In this document: positions 35,920 to 44,280 of the stretch, piece by piece
How the letters are laid out: each line of letters starts with the position of its first letter
Position numbering within the stretch: the first letter of the stretch is position 1
Assembly (NCBI RefSeq): GCF_018524365.1
Contig: NZ_JAEKFT010000008.1
Coordinates: 102,641-166,640 of the forward strand
Length of the DNA stretch: 64,000 nt
DNA from: Denitromonas iodatirespirans
GTDB taxonomy: Bacteria > Pseudomonadota > Gammaproteobacteria > Burkholderiales > Rhodocyclaceae
Direction of reading: 5' to 3'
Program-made: the position numbers and the translations under genes
Notes under the pieces: generated by a model
Told to the model about the DNA's origin: nothing
The model's database searches: none
Seen by the model: only the letters and a program-made list of their open reading frames with translations

Positions 35920-36628
35920 GCGTCCCAACTCCGCGCCGGTCGTCGAAGTGACCGGCTTGTCAAAATCCGTCCCCGTGCGCGATGGCCAGGGCGGCGAGCT
36001 TGCCATTCTCAAAGACATCACGTTTTCCGTGCAAGCGGGCGAATCGGTCGCCATCGTCGGCGCCTCCGGCTCGGGCAAGTCCACGCTGCTCGGGCTTGTC
36101 GCGGGGTTGGACGTGCCAAGCCATGGATCGGTTCAACTCTGCGGCCAGTCGCTGTTCTCGCTCAGCGAAGACGAGCGCGCCCAGTTGCGCGGCGCGCAGA
36201 TGGGCTTCGTGTTCCAGTCCTTCCAGCTGCTGCCGGCGCTCACCGCGCTCGACAACGTGATGCTGCCGCTGGAACTGGCCGGCCAGCCCAAGGCCGAAGC
36301 CACCGCCCGCGACTGGCTCAAGCGCGTCGGCCTCGACGGGCGCACCGGCCACTACCCCAAGCATCTGTCCGGCGGCGAGCAGCAACGCGTCGCCCTGGCC
36401 CGCGCTTTCGCCCCGTCACCGGCCGTGCTGCTGGCCGACGAGCCGACCGGCAACCTCGACGCCGAGACCGGCGCGGCGATCATCGAGCTGATCTTCGAAC
36501 TCAACCGCGCGCACGGCACTACGCTGATCCTCGTCACCCATGACGACGCGCTGGCCTCGCGCTGCGATCGGGTGCTGCATATGCAGGGTGGGGTGTTGAG
36601 TGAGGCTGAAGTGTCGGCCGCGACCTAG
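35918..36628 (+). CDS. ABC transporter ATP-binding protein, YbbA/LolD type
   Basis: A 236-residue ATPase of the MacB/LolD/YbbA group. Walker A is GASGSGKSTLLGLVAGLD, the Q loop lies in GFVFQSFQLLPALTALDNV, the signature is LSGGEQQRVALARA, Walker B is AVLLADEPTGNLD, and the H loop is LILVTHDDAL. It is divergent from tesA exactly as ybbA is in E. coli, where a YbbP permease follows. Here no permease follows; the next gene is a VanY peptidase. ATG 35906 is an alternative start. The partner membrane protein is unknown. Confidence 0.88.
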   Translation: MRPNSAPVVEVTGLSKSVPVRDGQGGELAILKDITFSVQAGESVAIVGASGSGKSTLLGLVAGLDVPSHGSVQLCGQSLFSLSEDERAQLRGAQMGFVFQSFQLLPALTALDNVMLPLELAGQPKAEATARDWLKRVGLDGRTGHYPKHLSGGEQQRVALARAFAPSPAVLLADEPTGNLDAETGAAIIELIFELNRAHGTTLILVTHDDALASRCDRVLHMQGGVLSEAEVSAAT

Positions 36629-36677
36629 CTTCGTCGTGTCGTGTTGATGTCTCTTTGACCCGACGCCGCTTAGCCAA

Positions 36678-37199
36678 ATGCGCCATCGATACGCAGCCCT
36701 GAATGCCGAGCTGGGGATTTCGGGCCAACTGCTGGCGTCGCGCGGTTTGCTTGAGTGCGAGGAGGCGTCGTGTCTTGTGGTTGCCGAGGTCGGCGCCGAT
36801 GGTCGGAATCACCTGTTGATTCCGGCCGCGGCACGCGCGTGGCGGGATCTCAAGGCCGCGGCGCTCGGTGAGGGCGTTTCGCTGCATATCGTCTCTGCCT
36901 TCCGCAGTGTCGATCGCCAGGCCGACATCATCCGTCGAAAGTTAGCGGCTGGCGTAGCGATCGAAGACGTCCTCGCCGTGTGCGCTCCTCCTGGCTTCAG
37001 TGAGCACCATACCGGATGCGCCGTCGATATATCGACGCCGGGCAGCCTGGCGCTGGACGTGACGTTCGAGCATACGCCTGCCTTTGTCTGGCTTCGTGCG
37101 TGCGCGGCTGATTTCGATTTCCGGCTGTCCTATCCCGTGGGCAATGCCTGCGGATTTCAGTATGAGCCCTGGCATTGGTGTTTCGTCGGCGGTGCGTGA
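36678..37199 (+). CDS. VanY-type D-alanyl-D-alanine carboxypeptidase family protein (peptidase M15)
   Basis: A 173-residue peptidase M15 domain. The zinc motifs are SEHHTGCAVDIS (S-x-H-x2-G-x-A-x-D, first His and Asp) and EPWHWCF (E-x-W-H, catalytic Glu and third ligand). HIVSAFRSVDRQADIIRRKL is the characteristic helix before them. No signal peptide or membrane anchor is visible, so the protein as read would remain in the cytoplasm, unlike typical VanY/DacB enzymes. A peptidoglycan-recycling (LdcA-like) or DD-dipeptidase role is possible. It stands between ybbA and hpnE. Confidence 0.85.
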   Translation: MRHRYAALNAELGISGQLLASRGLLECEEASCLVVAEVGADGRNHLLIPAAARAWRDLKAAALGEGVSLHIVSAFRSVDRQADIIRRKLAAGVAIEDVLAVCAPPGFSEHHTGCAVDISTPGSLALDVTFEHTPAFVWLRACAADFDFRLSYPVGNACGFQYEPWHWCFVGGA

Positions 37200-37256
37200 A
37201 TAGACGTCTGAAGGTTGACGAGCCGCCTCTTCACTCGGCTTGTGACGGCTGCGATG

Positions 37257-38573
37257 TCACGGGCGGGGTCGAATCGCCTGCGCACAGCTGACGCCCGCTC
37301 GCACCGCGCCTTCGATCGTCGCCGGATACGGCCCCTCGACATAGTCCCCCGCCAACCAGATACCGCGCTGCGCGGTCTGCACGCCCGGGCGCGCCAGTTG
37401 CGGGCGGCAGGCGAAGGTGGCGCGTTTTTCGGTGATGGTGAGGATGTGCTCGGCGGGCGGCAGGCGGCGGTCGAGCAGGGCTTCGAGTTCGTTGTGAATC
37501 GCCAGTTCGACTTCGTGCTTGGGGATGTCCAGATGCGGGCCGCGGGCGCTGATGACGGCGGCAATGAGGCCGGCCGGGCCGCCGGTCTGGCCGCGGTCGA
37601 AGAACCATTGGGCGAGGCCGCCTTCGGCGCCGATCATGGCGGCGGGCAGGCGGACGCTGTCGTCGTATTGCAGGTAGGTGGTGAGGATCGGCTCGTAGGG
37701 CAGGGCCTTGATCGCGTCGACCAGCGGGGCGAGTGCGGCGAAGGGGGCGAGCAGATCGGGGGCGTGGTAGGGCGCGGTGGCGATCACGACATGGTCGAAA
37801 CGGCGCGCCGACACCGGATCGCCATCAAGGCGATAGCGCGGGCCGTCGGCCTCGATCCGGGTGATCGCTTCTGTCACATAGACCTGCCCGCCGTTGCGAC
37901 CGAGCCAGCGCGCGGCGGGTACCGGGAACAGCTCCGACAGGTCGACTTTCGAAATGAGCAGTTCGCAGGCCGAGGCGCCGGCGGCCAGGGTGTCGCGCAG
38001 GACGTTGGCGAAGACGCGCGCCGAGGCTTCGGCCACCGGGGTGTTGAGCGCGGCGACGCACAGCGGCTCCCACAGGAAGCGGCGCAGGCGTTCGGGCTGG
38101 GTGGCATTGTCGAGCAACTGGCTGACGGTGAGATGTACCGGCAGGCGGAAGCGCTGGGCCTTGAGGTGCTGGATGAAGCGCAGGCAGGCGCGCCGTTCGG
38201 ACCAGTCCATGCCTTGGGCGCGCAGCAGGCCGACGGCCAGGTGCAGCGGGGCGGGCAGTGCGGCCGCCGTGAGGCGGAACTTGCCGGGGTAGTAGAGATC
38301 GAGCGGGGCGCTGTACAAGGCCGAGGGGCGTACACCGACATGGCGCAGCAGGCGCAGGGTCTCGGTGTAGGCGCCGATCAGCAGGTGCTGGCCGTTGTCG
38401 ACCGCCAAGTCGTCCTTCTGGACCAGCCGGGCGCGCCCACCGAGCACCGCGGCGCGCTCGAAGACGGCGACTCGCGCGCCCTTGCGCACGAGTTCGACCG
38501 CGCAGGCCATGCCGGCATAGCCGCCGCCGATGATGGCGACCTGCGGGGCGTCGGGGCGGGCGGGTCGGACCAT
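37257..38573 (-). CDS. hpnE: hydroxysqualene dehydroxylase HpnE
   Basis: A 438-residue flavoprotein amine-oxidase-like enzyme. It starts with a Rossmann motif (QVAIIGGGYAGMACAVELV) and the second-half signature VLGGRARLVQKD. The C-terminal FAD box is QRGIWLAGDYVEGPYPATIE. It reduces hydroxysqualene to squalene, the last of three steps by HpnC, HpnD and HpnE that replace a single squalene synthase in hopanoid-producing bacteria. It is immediately adjacent to hpnD (stop and start touch). Squalene-hopene cyclase is not in the window. Confidence 0.93.
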   Translation of the reverse strand: MVRPARPDAPQVAIIGGGYAGMACAVELVRKGARVAVFERAAVLGGRARLVQKDDLAVDNGQHLLIGAYTETLRLLRHVGVRPSALYSAPLDLYYPGKFRLTAAALPAPLHLAVGLLRAQGMDWSERRACLRFIQHLKAQRFRLPVHLTVSQLLDNATQPERLRRFLWEPLCVAALNTPVAEASARVFANVLRDTLAAGASACELLISKVDLSELFPVPAARWLGRNGGQVYVTEAITRIEADGPRYRLDGDPVSARRFDHVVIATAPYHAPDLLAPFAALAPLVDAIKALPYEPILTTYLQYDDSVRLPAAMIGAEGGLAQWFFDRGQTGGPAGLIAAVISARGPHLDIPKHEVELAIHNELEALLDRRLPPAEHILTITEKRATFACRPQLARPGVQTAQRGIWLAGDYVEGPYPATIEGAVRAGVSCAQAIRPRP

Positions 38574-39407
38574 TCAGTATTTGAGCCAAGTGCGGGTGGC
38601 GATCCACAGCTTGCGCAGCGGGGTGAGCGCCGTGCGCCGGTCGAGCACCAGGAAGCCGTCGCGGGCGATTTCGTCGAGCAGGGTGCGGTAGATGGCGGCC
38701 ATGATCAGGCCAGGGCGCTGGGCCTTGCGGTCGATGGCCGGCAACTGGGCCATGGCCTGCTCGTAGTAGCCGATGGCGCGCTCGGTCTGGAACTGCATGA
38801 GGGCGCGGAAGTTGTCGGAGTGGCGGCCTTCGAGGATGTCGGCGGCGGGTACGTTGAAGCGCTGCAGGTCTTCGATGGGCAGATAGATGCGCCCGCGCCG
38901 GGCGTCTTCGCCGACATCGCGGATGATGTTGGTGAGCTGGAAGGCGAGGCCCAGGTCGTGGGCGTACTTGAGCGTCTGGCGGTCCTGGTAGCCGAAGATC
39001 TCGGCAGCGAGCAGGCCGACCACGCTGGCGACGCGGTAGCAGTAGAGGCGCAGGTTCTTGAAGTCGAGGTAGCGCGTCTGGGTGAGGTCCATCTGCATGC
39101 CGTCGATGATTTCGAGCAGCTGTTCGTCGGGCAGGCTGACCCGCTGGCGCACGTCGGCCAGCGCGAGGCCGACCGGGTGGGTGGCTTCGCCGCGGTCGAT
39201 GCGCTGCACTTCGGCGCGCCACCAGTCGAGCTTGCTGTGGGCGATGGAGGGGTCGTGGCATTCGTCGACGACATCGTCCACTTCGCGGCAAAAGGCGTAC
39301 AGCGCCATGATGGCCTGCCGGCGTTCGAGCGGCAGGAAAAGGAAGCTGTAGTAGAAACTCGAACCGCTGGCCGCGGCCTTTTGCTGGCAGTACTCGTGGG
39401 GGGTCAT
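38574..39407 (-). CDS. hpnD: presqualene diphosphate synthase HpnD
   Basis: A 277-residue trans-isoprenyl synthase. Its two aspartate-rich motifs bind magnesium-diphosphate: YAFCREVDDVVDE and NIIRDVGEDARRGRIYLP. SSFYYSFLFLPLERRQAI at the N-terminus is typical of phytoene/squalene synthase relatives. It condenses two farnesyl diphosphates to presqualene diphosphate. The start overlaps the hpnC stop by four bases, giving a tight hpnC-hpnD-hpnE operon. Confidence 0.94.
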   Translation of the reverse strand: MTPHEYCQQKAAASGSSFYYSFLFLPLERRQAIMALYAFCREVDDVVDECHDPSIAHSKLDWWRAEVQRIDRGEATHPVGLALADVRQRVSLPDEQLLEIIDGMQMDLTQTRYLDFKNLRLYCYRVASVVGLLAAEIFGYQDRQTLKYAHDLGLAFQLTNIIRDVGEDARRGRIYLPIEDLQRFNVPAADILEGRHSDNFRALMQFQTERAIGYYEQAMAQLPAIDRKAQRPGLIMAAIYRTLLDEIARDGFLVLDRRTALTPLRKLWIATRTWLKY

Positions 39408-40228
39408 CGTGTGTTCGCGGAGAAGTTGAGCGCAGCGAGGGCCAGCCCGGCGGCATCGCGCTTGCCGAGGGTGGGGCGGTGGCGGAAGACATCGTAGCCG
39501 ACCGCTTCGATGCGCTGGAGGATACGCAGGCCGCCGAGGACGATCAACCGCAACTCCCAGCCGATGCGCCCGGGCAGGGCTTGCGCCAGCGGTGCGCCGC
39601 GGTGCATCAGCGCGCGGGCGCGGTCGACCTGAAAGCGCATCAGCGCCCGCCAGGCGTCGTCGACCCGCTGCTCGGCCAGGTGAGTGTCGGTGACGCCGTG
39701 GCGGCGCATGTCGTCGGCCGGCAGGTAGATGCGGGATTTTTGCCAGTCGATGGCTACGTCCTGCCAGAAGTTGATCAGCTGCAGGCTGGAGCAGATGGCG
39801 TCGGACATAGCCAAGTGCGCTTCGCTGTCGGCCCGGTACAGCCTCAGCAGCAGGCGGCCGACCGGGTTGGCGGAGCGGCGGCAGTAGTCGAGCAGTTCGG
39901 TGTAGTCGGCGTAGCGCGTCTTGACCACATCCTGGCTGAAGGCGTCGAGCAGGTCGCGGAAGGGCTGGAGCGGCAGATCGTGGGCCGCGATGTTGGCGGC
40001 GAGCCGGGTGAATATCGGGTCGTCGGTCGGTTCGCCTTGTTCGATGGTGTGCAGCGCGCGCCGGTAGTCGTCCAGCTGGGCCAGGCGTTCGGCCGGCGCG
40101 GCGTCGCCTTCGTCGGCGATGTCGTCGGCGCTGCGGGCGAAGGCATAGATGGCCTCGACCGGTTCGCGCAGTCGGGCAGGCAGCAGGAACGATGCGACGG
40201 GAAAATTCTCGTAGTGATCGACCGGCAT
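39404..40228 (-). CDS. hpnC: hydroxysqualene synthase HpnC
   Basis: A 274-residue member of the squalene/phytoene synthase fold. It starts MPVDHYENFPVASFLLPARL, typical of HpnC. The first Asp-rich motif is YAFARSADDIADEGD and the second is NFWQDVAIDWQKSRIYLP. It turns presqualene diphosphate into hydroxysqualene. It is the first gene of the hpnCDE operon, 23 bases downstream of tRNA-Leu(UAG), so it may be transcribed from the tRNA promoter. Confidence 0.93.
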   Translation of the reverse strand: MPVDHYENFPVASFLLPARLREPVEAIYAFARSADDIADEGDAAPAERLAQLDDYRRALHTIEQGEPTDDPIFTRLAANIAAHDLPLQPFRDLLDAFSQDVVKTRYADYTELLDYCRRSANPVGRLLLRLYRADSEAHLAMSDAICSSLQLINFWQDVAIDWQKSRIYLPADDMRRHGVTDTHLAEQRVDDAWRALMRFQVDRARALMHRGAPLAQALPGRIGWELRLIVLGGLRILQRIEAVGYDVFRHRPTLGKRDAAGLALAALNFSANTR

Positions 40229-40251
40229 GCCTGCACGCAGTGAGGAAAAGC

Positions 40252-40336
<85 letters not shown>

Positions 40337-40367
40337 GAGGTGGTGCGCCGTTGCCGGCGCGCCGCGG

Positions 40368-40373
40368 ATTATA
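40368..40373 (-). promoter_or_regulatory. -10 box for tRNA-Leu(TAG)
   Basis: A perfect TATAAT on the minus strand (40373-40368), 31 bases before the tRNA 5' end. The -35 is weak (GTTCGC at 16 bases). It would also read into hpnCDE. Confidence 0.45.
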
Positions 40374-40397
40374 CACGCGGCGTGCTTCGGCGAACGT

Positions 40398-41282
40398 TCA
40401 ACCGCGCAGCGCGGCGAGCAGGCCGTTGCGGGTGTCGCAGGCTTCGCTGCGCAGCAAGGACAGCTGATCGGTCGGGACGTTGCGGGTGGACGCTTCGAGC
40501 AGGGCCTGCTTGGACGATGCGCTGTAGCGCAGGAAGGGGTTGGGGGTTTCGGCGGACAGGCTGGCGAGAAAGAAGATGTCGCGCAATTCGGCCGGCGGCC
40601 ATTGCCCGCCATAGGGGTCGCCTTCGTCGAAAATGGCGGTGACCGCCGGCGGCATGTCGAGGGCGGTCAGCAGCGCTCGGCTGACCGGCTCGTGCCACAG
40701 TCCGATGAATTCGCCCAGTCGGTTCAGATCTTTTTCCAGCTCGGGGTGGGCTGTCGAGCGGGCCAGCAGGTAGAACTGGCCGATGCTGGAGAGCATGCCG
40801 GCGAACAGGGCGGTGTCGGGGTCGCCGGTGCGCAGGTGGCGCGTGATGGCATACGACCAGGCGGCCACGTCGATGGTGTGCATCCACAGGCCGGAGGCCA
40901 CCAGGCGGGCATCGGCGCTGCGCGCTTCGGCGGCCAGTTGTTCGGTGGCAACGGCATAGGCCAGCGAGCGGACGTTGACCAGACCGACCCGGCGAACCGC
41001 CTCGGCGATGGACGTGAAGGAGCGGCTGTAGGGGTTGAGGGCGACCGAGTTGGCCAGCCGGATGATGCGCGCGCTGAGCAGCGGGTCGGCCCGGATGACG
41101 CGGATGATGTCGTCGAGCGAGGCTTGGGCGTCGTCGCACACCCGCTTGATGCGGATGGTCAGATCCAGAAAGGTGGGAAACGTGAGCTGTCGGCTGGCCA
41201 GGTCGTGCTCGACCGTGCGGGAGAAGGCCTCGAGCGCGTTTTCAAACGGATCTTCGGACTGGATTTCAAGCGACGTGGACAT
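40398..41282 (-). CDS. HDOD domain protein
   Basis: A 294-residue protein. Its core resembles the HDOD domain: LTFPTFLDLTIRIKRVCDD, IIRVIRADPLLSARIIRLAN, then SRSFTSIAEAVRRVGLVNVR and LWMHTIDVAAWSYAI. HDOD proteins are non-catalytic HD-domain relatives found in signalling and cell-cycle contexts; the metal-binding HD residues are degenerate here. No extra output domain is present. It lies after spoVR, from which it is separated by a 120-base spacer containing a hairpin. Function unknown. Confidence 0.85.
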   Translation of the reverse strand: MSTSLEIQSEDPFENALEAFSRTVEHDLASRQLTFPTFLDLTIRIKRVCDDAQASLDDIIRVIRADPLLSARIIRLANSVALNPYSRSFTSIAEAVRRVGLVNVRSLAYAVATEQLAAEARSADARLVASGLWMHTIDVAAWSYAITRHLRTGDPDTALFAGMLSSIGQFYLLARSTAHPELEKDLNRLGEFIGLWHEPVSRALLTALDMPPAVTAIFDEGDPYGGQWPPAELRDIFFLASLSAETPNPFLRYSASSKQALLEASTRNVPTDQLSLLRSEACDTRNGLLAALRG

Positions 41283-41353
41283 GGCGAACCCCTATTCGGT
41301 GACGGCTGATGGTACCTGCGGCACAGGGATGCATCATGGCCGAATTAACGTCT

Positions 41354-41387
41354 GTCGCCAACCGGGCTTTAGCCCTGCGTCGGCGAC
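41354..41387 (-). other. stem-loop between spoVR and the HDOD gene
   Basis: On the minus strand GTCGCCGAC (41387-41379) and GTTGGCGAC (41362-41354) form a nine-pair stem with one G-U pair around an inner GGGC-TAAA-GCCC hairpin. On the plus strand the G-U becomes A-C, so the structure fits a minus-strand RNA better. It starts 16 bases after the spoVR stop. No T run follows. It could be an mRNA 3'-end stabiliser, a leader element of the HDOD gene, or a REP-like repeat. Confidence 0.5.
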
Positions 41388-41402
41388 TAGGGCGGCGCCG
41401 GA

Positions 41403-42956
41403 CTACGCGTGCTCGTCGTTGTGGTTCTTGTGATCGCTGCGCCGCTTTTCCTTGCGGCATTCGTAGGTCAGCTTGGCGCTGCCGTCGGGCTGGACGGTTT
41501 CCACGCGGACCGTGAAGCCCCACAGGCGGGCCAGGTGCTTCATGACCTCTTCGACGTTCTTGCCCAGGGGGCGACGGTTGTAGGGTTGATAGCGCAGGGT
41601 GAGCGAGCGGTCGCCGCGAAAATCGACGTTCCACACCTGGATGTTGGGTTCGCGGCAGCCGAGGTTGTACTGGTTGGAGAGGCGCTCGCGCAGCTCGCGG
41701 TAGCCGCGTTCTTCATGGATGGCGGAGACGAAGAGCTTGTTCTTTTCGTCATCGTCCTGGACCGCGAACAGCTTGAAGGACCGCATCAGGCGTGGCGAGA
41801 GGAACTGGGCGATGAAGCTCTCGTCCTTGAAGTTGCGCATGGCGAAATCGAAGGTTTCGAGCCAGGGCGAGCCGGCGATGTCGGGGAACCACGCGCGATC
41901 TTCGTCGGTGGGGTGTTCGCAGATGCGCTTGATGTCCTGCCACATGGCGAAGCCGAGCGCGTACGGGTTGATGCCGTTGTACCAGGGGTCGTTGTAGTTG
42001 GGCTGGTACATCACGCTGGAGTGGCTGTGCAGGAACTCCATCATGAAGCTGTCGGCCAGCAGCCCCTCGTCGTAGAGCGTATTGAGCAGGGTGTAGTGCC
42101 AGAAACTGGCCCAGCCTTCGTTCATGACCTGGGTCTGGCGCTGCGGGAAGAAATACTGTGCCACCTTGCGCACGATGCGCACGATCTCGCGCTGCCAGGG
42201 TTCGAGCAGCGGGGCATGCTTTTCGATGAAATAGAGGATGTTTTCCTGTGGCTCGGGCGGGAAACGGGTGGGCTTCTTCTGTGTCTCTTCGGTCTCGCGT
42301 ATCGGCAGCGTGCGCCACAGTTCGTTCACCTGGCTTTGCAGATAGCTTTCGCGTTCGCTCTGGCGGGCCTGCTCCTTGGCCAGCGAGAGCTTGGGCGGGC
42401 GCTTGTAGCGGTCGACGCCGACATTCATCAGGGCATGGCAGGAGTCGAGCAGCTCTTCGACGGCATCGACCCCATGGCGCTCTTCGCACTGCGCGATGTA
42501 GTTACGGGCGAAGATCAGGTAGTCGATGATCGCGTCCGGGCTGGTCCAGGTGCGGAACAGGTAGTTGCCCTTGAAGAAGGCGTTGTGGCCGTAGGCGGCA
42601 TGGGCGATGACCAGCGCCTGCATGGTCATGGTGTTCTCTTCCATGAGATAGGCGATGCACGGATCGGAGTTGATCACGATCTCGTAGGCCAGGCCCATCT
42701 GGCCGCGCTTGTAGCGCTTTTCGGTGGCCAGGAACTGCTTGCCGAAACTCCAGTGATGGTAGTTGACGGGCATGCCCACCGCGGCATAGGCGTCCATCAT
42801 CTGCTCGGAGGTGATCATCTCGATCTGCACCGGATAGGTGTCGAGCTTGTAGTCGGCCGCCACCCGGGCGATTTCCGTGTGGTACAGGCCGATCGCTTCG
42901 AAGGTCCATTCGGCGCCGCTGGGCAGTGTCTGGCGCTCGGTGACGGTCTCGCTCAT
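41403..42956 (-). CDS. SpoVR family protein (YcgB-like)
   Basis: A 517-residue protein, close to the 510 residues of E. coli YcgB. Characteristic SpoVR stretches are visible: MPVNYHHWSFGKQFLATEK, QMGLAYEIVINSDPCIAYL, HAAYGHNAFFKGNYLF and VMNEGWASFWHYTLLN, rich in His and Glu. The molecular function is unknown. SpoVR affects spore cortex in Bacillus, but in Gram-negatives it clusters with prkA and yeaH, as here. Its start overlaps the yeaH stop by four bases. Confidence 0.93.
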   Translation of the reverse strand: MSETVTERQTLPSGAEWTFEAIGLYHTEIARVAADYKLDTYPVQIEMITSEQMMDAYAAVGMPVNYHHWSFGKQFLATEKRYKRGQMGLAYEIVINSDPCIAYLMEENTMTMQALVIAHAAYGHNAFFKGNYLFRTWTSPDAIIDYLIFARNYIAQCEERHGVDAVEELLDSCHALMNVGVDRYKRPPKLSLAKEQARQSERESYLQSQVNELWRTLPIRETEETQKKPTRFPPEPQENILYFIEKHAPLLEPWQREIVRIVRKVAQYFFPQRQTQVMNEGWASFWHYTLLNTLYDEGLLADSFMMEFLHSHSSVMYQPNYNDPWYNGINPYALGFAMWQDIKRICEHPTDEDRAWFPDIAGSPWLETFDFAMRNFKDESFIAQFLSPRLMRSFKLFAVQDDDEKNKLFVSAIHEERGYRELRERLSNQYNLGCREPNIQVWNVDFRGDRSLTLRYQPYNRRPLGKNVEEVMKHLARLWGFTVRVETVQPDGSAKLTYECRKEKRRSDHKNHNDEHA

Positions 42957-44221
42957 ACCGACTCCTTCTTGAACAGCTCGCGGAAGACCGGGTAGATGTC
43001 CTCATGCGATTCGATGCGCTGCAGGGCGAAATTCGGATGGCTCGCGGTCAGGCCTTCGTACTGACGCCACAGATTTTGTGCTTCGCCCGTGGTGATCTCG
43101 ATGTAAGCAAAGTAGCGGCACAGGCCGAGCAGCTCTTCGTCGAGGATCTGGTAGCAGATGGGCGAGTCGTTGTCCCAGTTGTCGCCGTCCGAGGCCTGGG
43201 CGCCATAGACGTTCCAGGCGCCGGGCGGATAGCGGTCGCGCACGATGTCGGTCATCAGGCGCAGCGCGCTGGAGACGACGGTGCCGCCGGATTCCCGGGA
43301 GTGGAAGAACTCGTCTTCGTTCACTTCCTTGGCGATGGTGTGGTGGCGGATGAACACCACGTCGATGTGTTCGTAGTTCCGGCGCAGGAACAGGTAGAGC
43401 AGCATGAAAAAGCGCTTGGCGGTGGCCTTTTTTTGCTCGTCCATCGAGCCGGAGACGTCCATCACGCAGAACATGACCGCCTGGGTGATGGGCTTGGGGA
43501 TGCGGATGCGGTTGTTGTAGCGCAGATCGAAGCTGTCGATGAAGGGGATGGCTTCGATGCGGATCAACAAGCGCGAGCGCTCTTCGCGCAATTCACGCAA
43601 CTCATCGACATGGTTCGAGGCGTCTTCCTCGAACGCCGCGATCTGTTCGTCGATCTCGCGGACCCGCGCGGCCAGCGGCGCGCCCAGCGCCTTGCGGCGG
43701 CCGAGGGCGCCGCGCAGCGAGCGCACCACGTTGATGTTGGTTGGCACCCCGTCGGAAGTGAAGCCGGCGCGCTGGGTCTTGAACTCGGTCAGCTTGGCCA
43801 GCTCAGTACGCACCAGGTTGGGCAGGGCGAGGTCGTCGAAGAAGACATCGAGGAACTCGTCGCGAGAGAGCTGGAAGACGAAATCGTCTTCGCTCTCGCC
43901 CTCGTTCGAGGCGCCACCACCGCTTCCGCCGCCACCCCCGCCGCCGAGCGGGCGGTCGATGGCATCGCCGGAGGCGAATCGATCATTGCCGGTGAATACC
44001 TGCTCCCACACGCCTTCACGCCCATGCTGAAAGCTCGGCTCGGACAGATCTTTGGCAGGGATCGAGATTTCCTCGCCACTTTCGAGATCGCGAATCGAGC
44101 GCCCGTCGATGGCGTCGGCGACGGCACGGCGAATCTGCCGCTTGAAGCGGCGCATGAAGCGCTGCCGGTTGGCGGTGCTCTTCTTCTTGCTGTCGAAACG
44201 TCGGTCGATGATCCGGACCAT
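42953..44221 (-). CDS. DUF444 family protein YeaH (von Willebrand A-like)
   Basis: A 422-residue protein. The N-terminus is basic (IIDRRFDSKKKSTANRQRFM). A glycine-rich acidic linker follows at about residues 95-110. A VWA-type metal-ion-dependent adhesion motif is seen in MFCVMDVSGSMDEQKKATAK. In E. coli yeaG-yeaH are coexpressed under stationary-phase and nitrogen stress. The VWA domain suggests a protein-protein partner for the PrkA ATPase/kinase, by analogy with MoxR-VWA pairs; that is inference. It lies 59 bases after prkA. Confidence 0.93.
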   Translation of the reverse strand: MVRIIDRRFDSKKKSTANRQRFMRRFKRQIRRAVADAIDGRSIRDLESGEEISIPAKDLSEPSFQHGREGVWEQVFTGNDRFASGDAIDRPLGGGGGGGSGGGASNEGESEDDFVFQLSRDEFLDVFFDDLALPNLVRTELAKLTEFKTQRAGFTSDGVPTNINVVRSLRGALGRRKALGAPLAARVREIDEQIAAFEEDASNHVDELRELREERSRLLIRIEAIPFIDSFDLRYNNRIRIPKPITQAVMFCVMDVSGSMDEQKKATAKRFFMLLYLFLRRNYEHIDVVFIRHHTIAKEVNEDEFFHSRESGGTVVSSALRLMTDIVRDRYPPGAWNVYGAQASDGDNWDNDSPICYQILDEELLGLCRYFAYIEITTGEAQNLWRQYEGLTASHPNFALQRIESHEDIYPVFRELFKKESV

Positions 44222-44280
44222 CGTCCTCCCCTTTTGAACGCAGCAGATGGCCCGCCGTCGGAGGACGGCGGCTCATCGGA

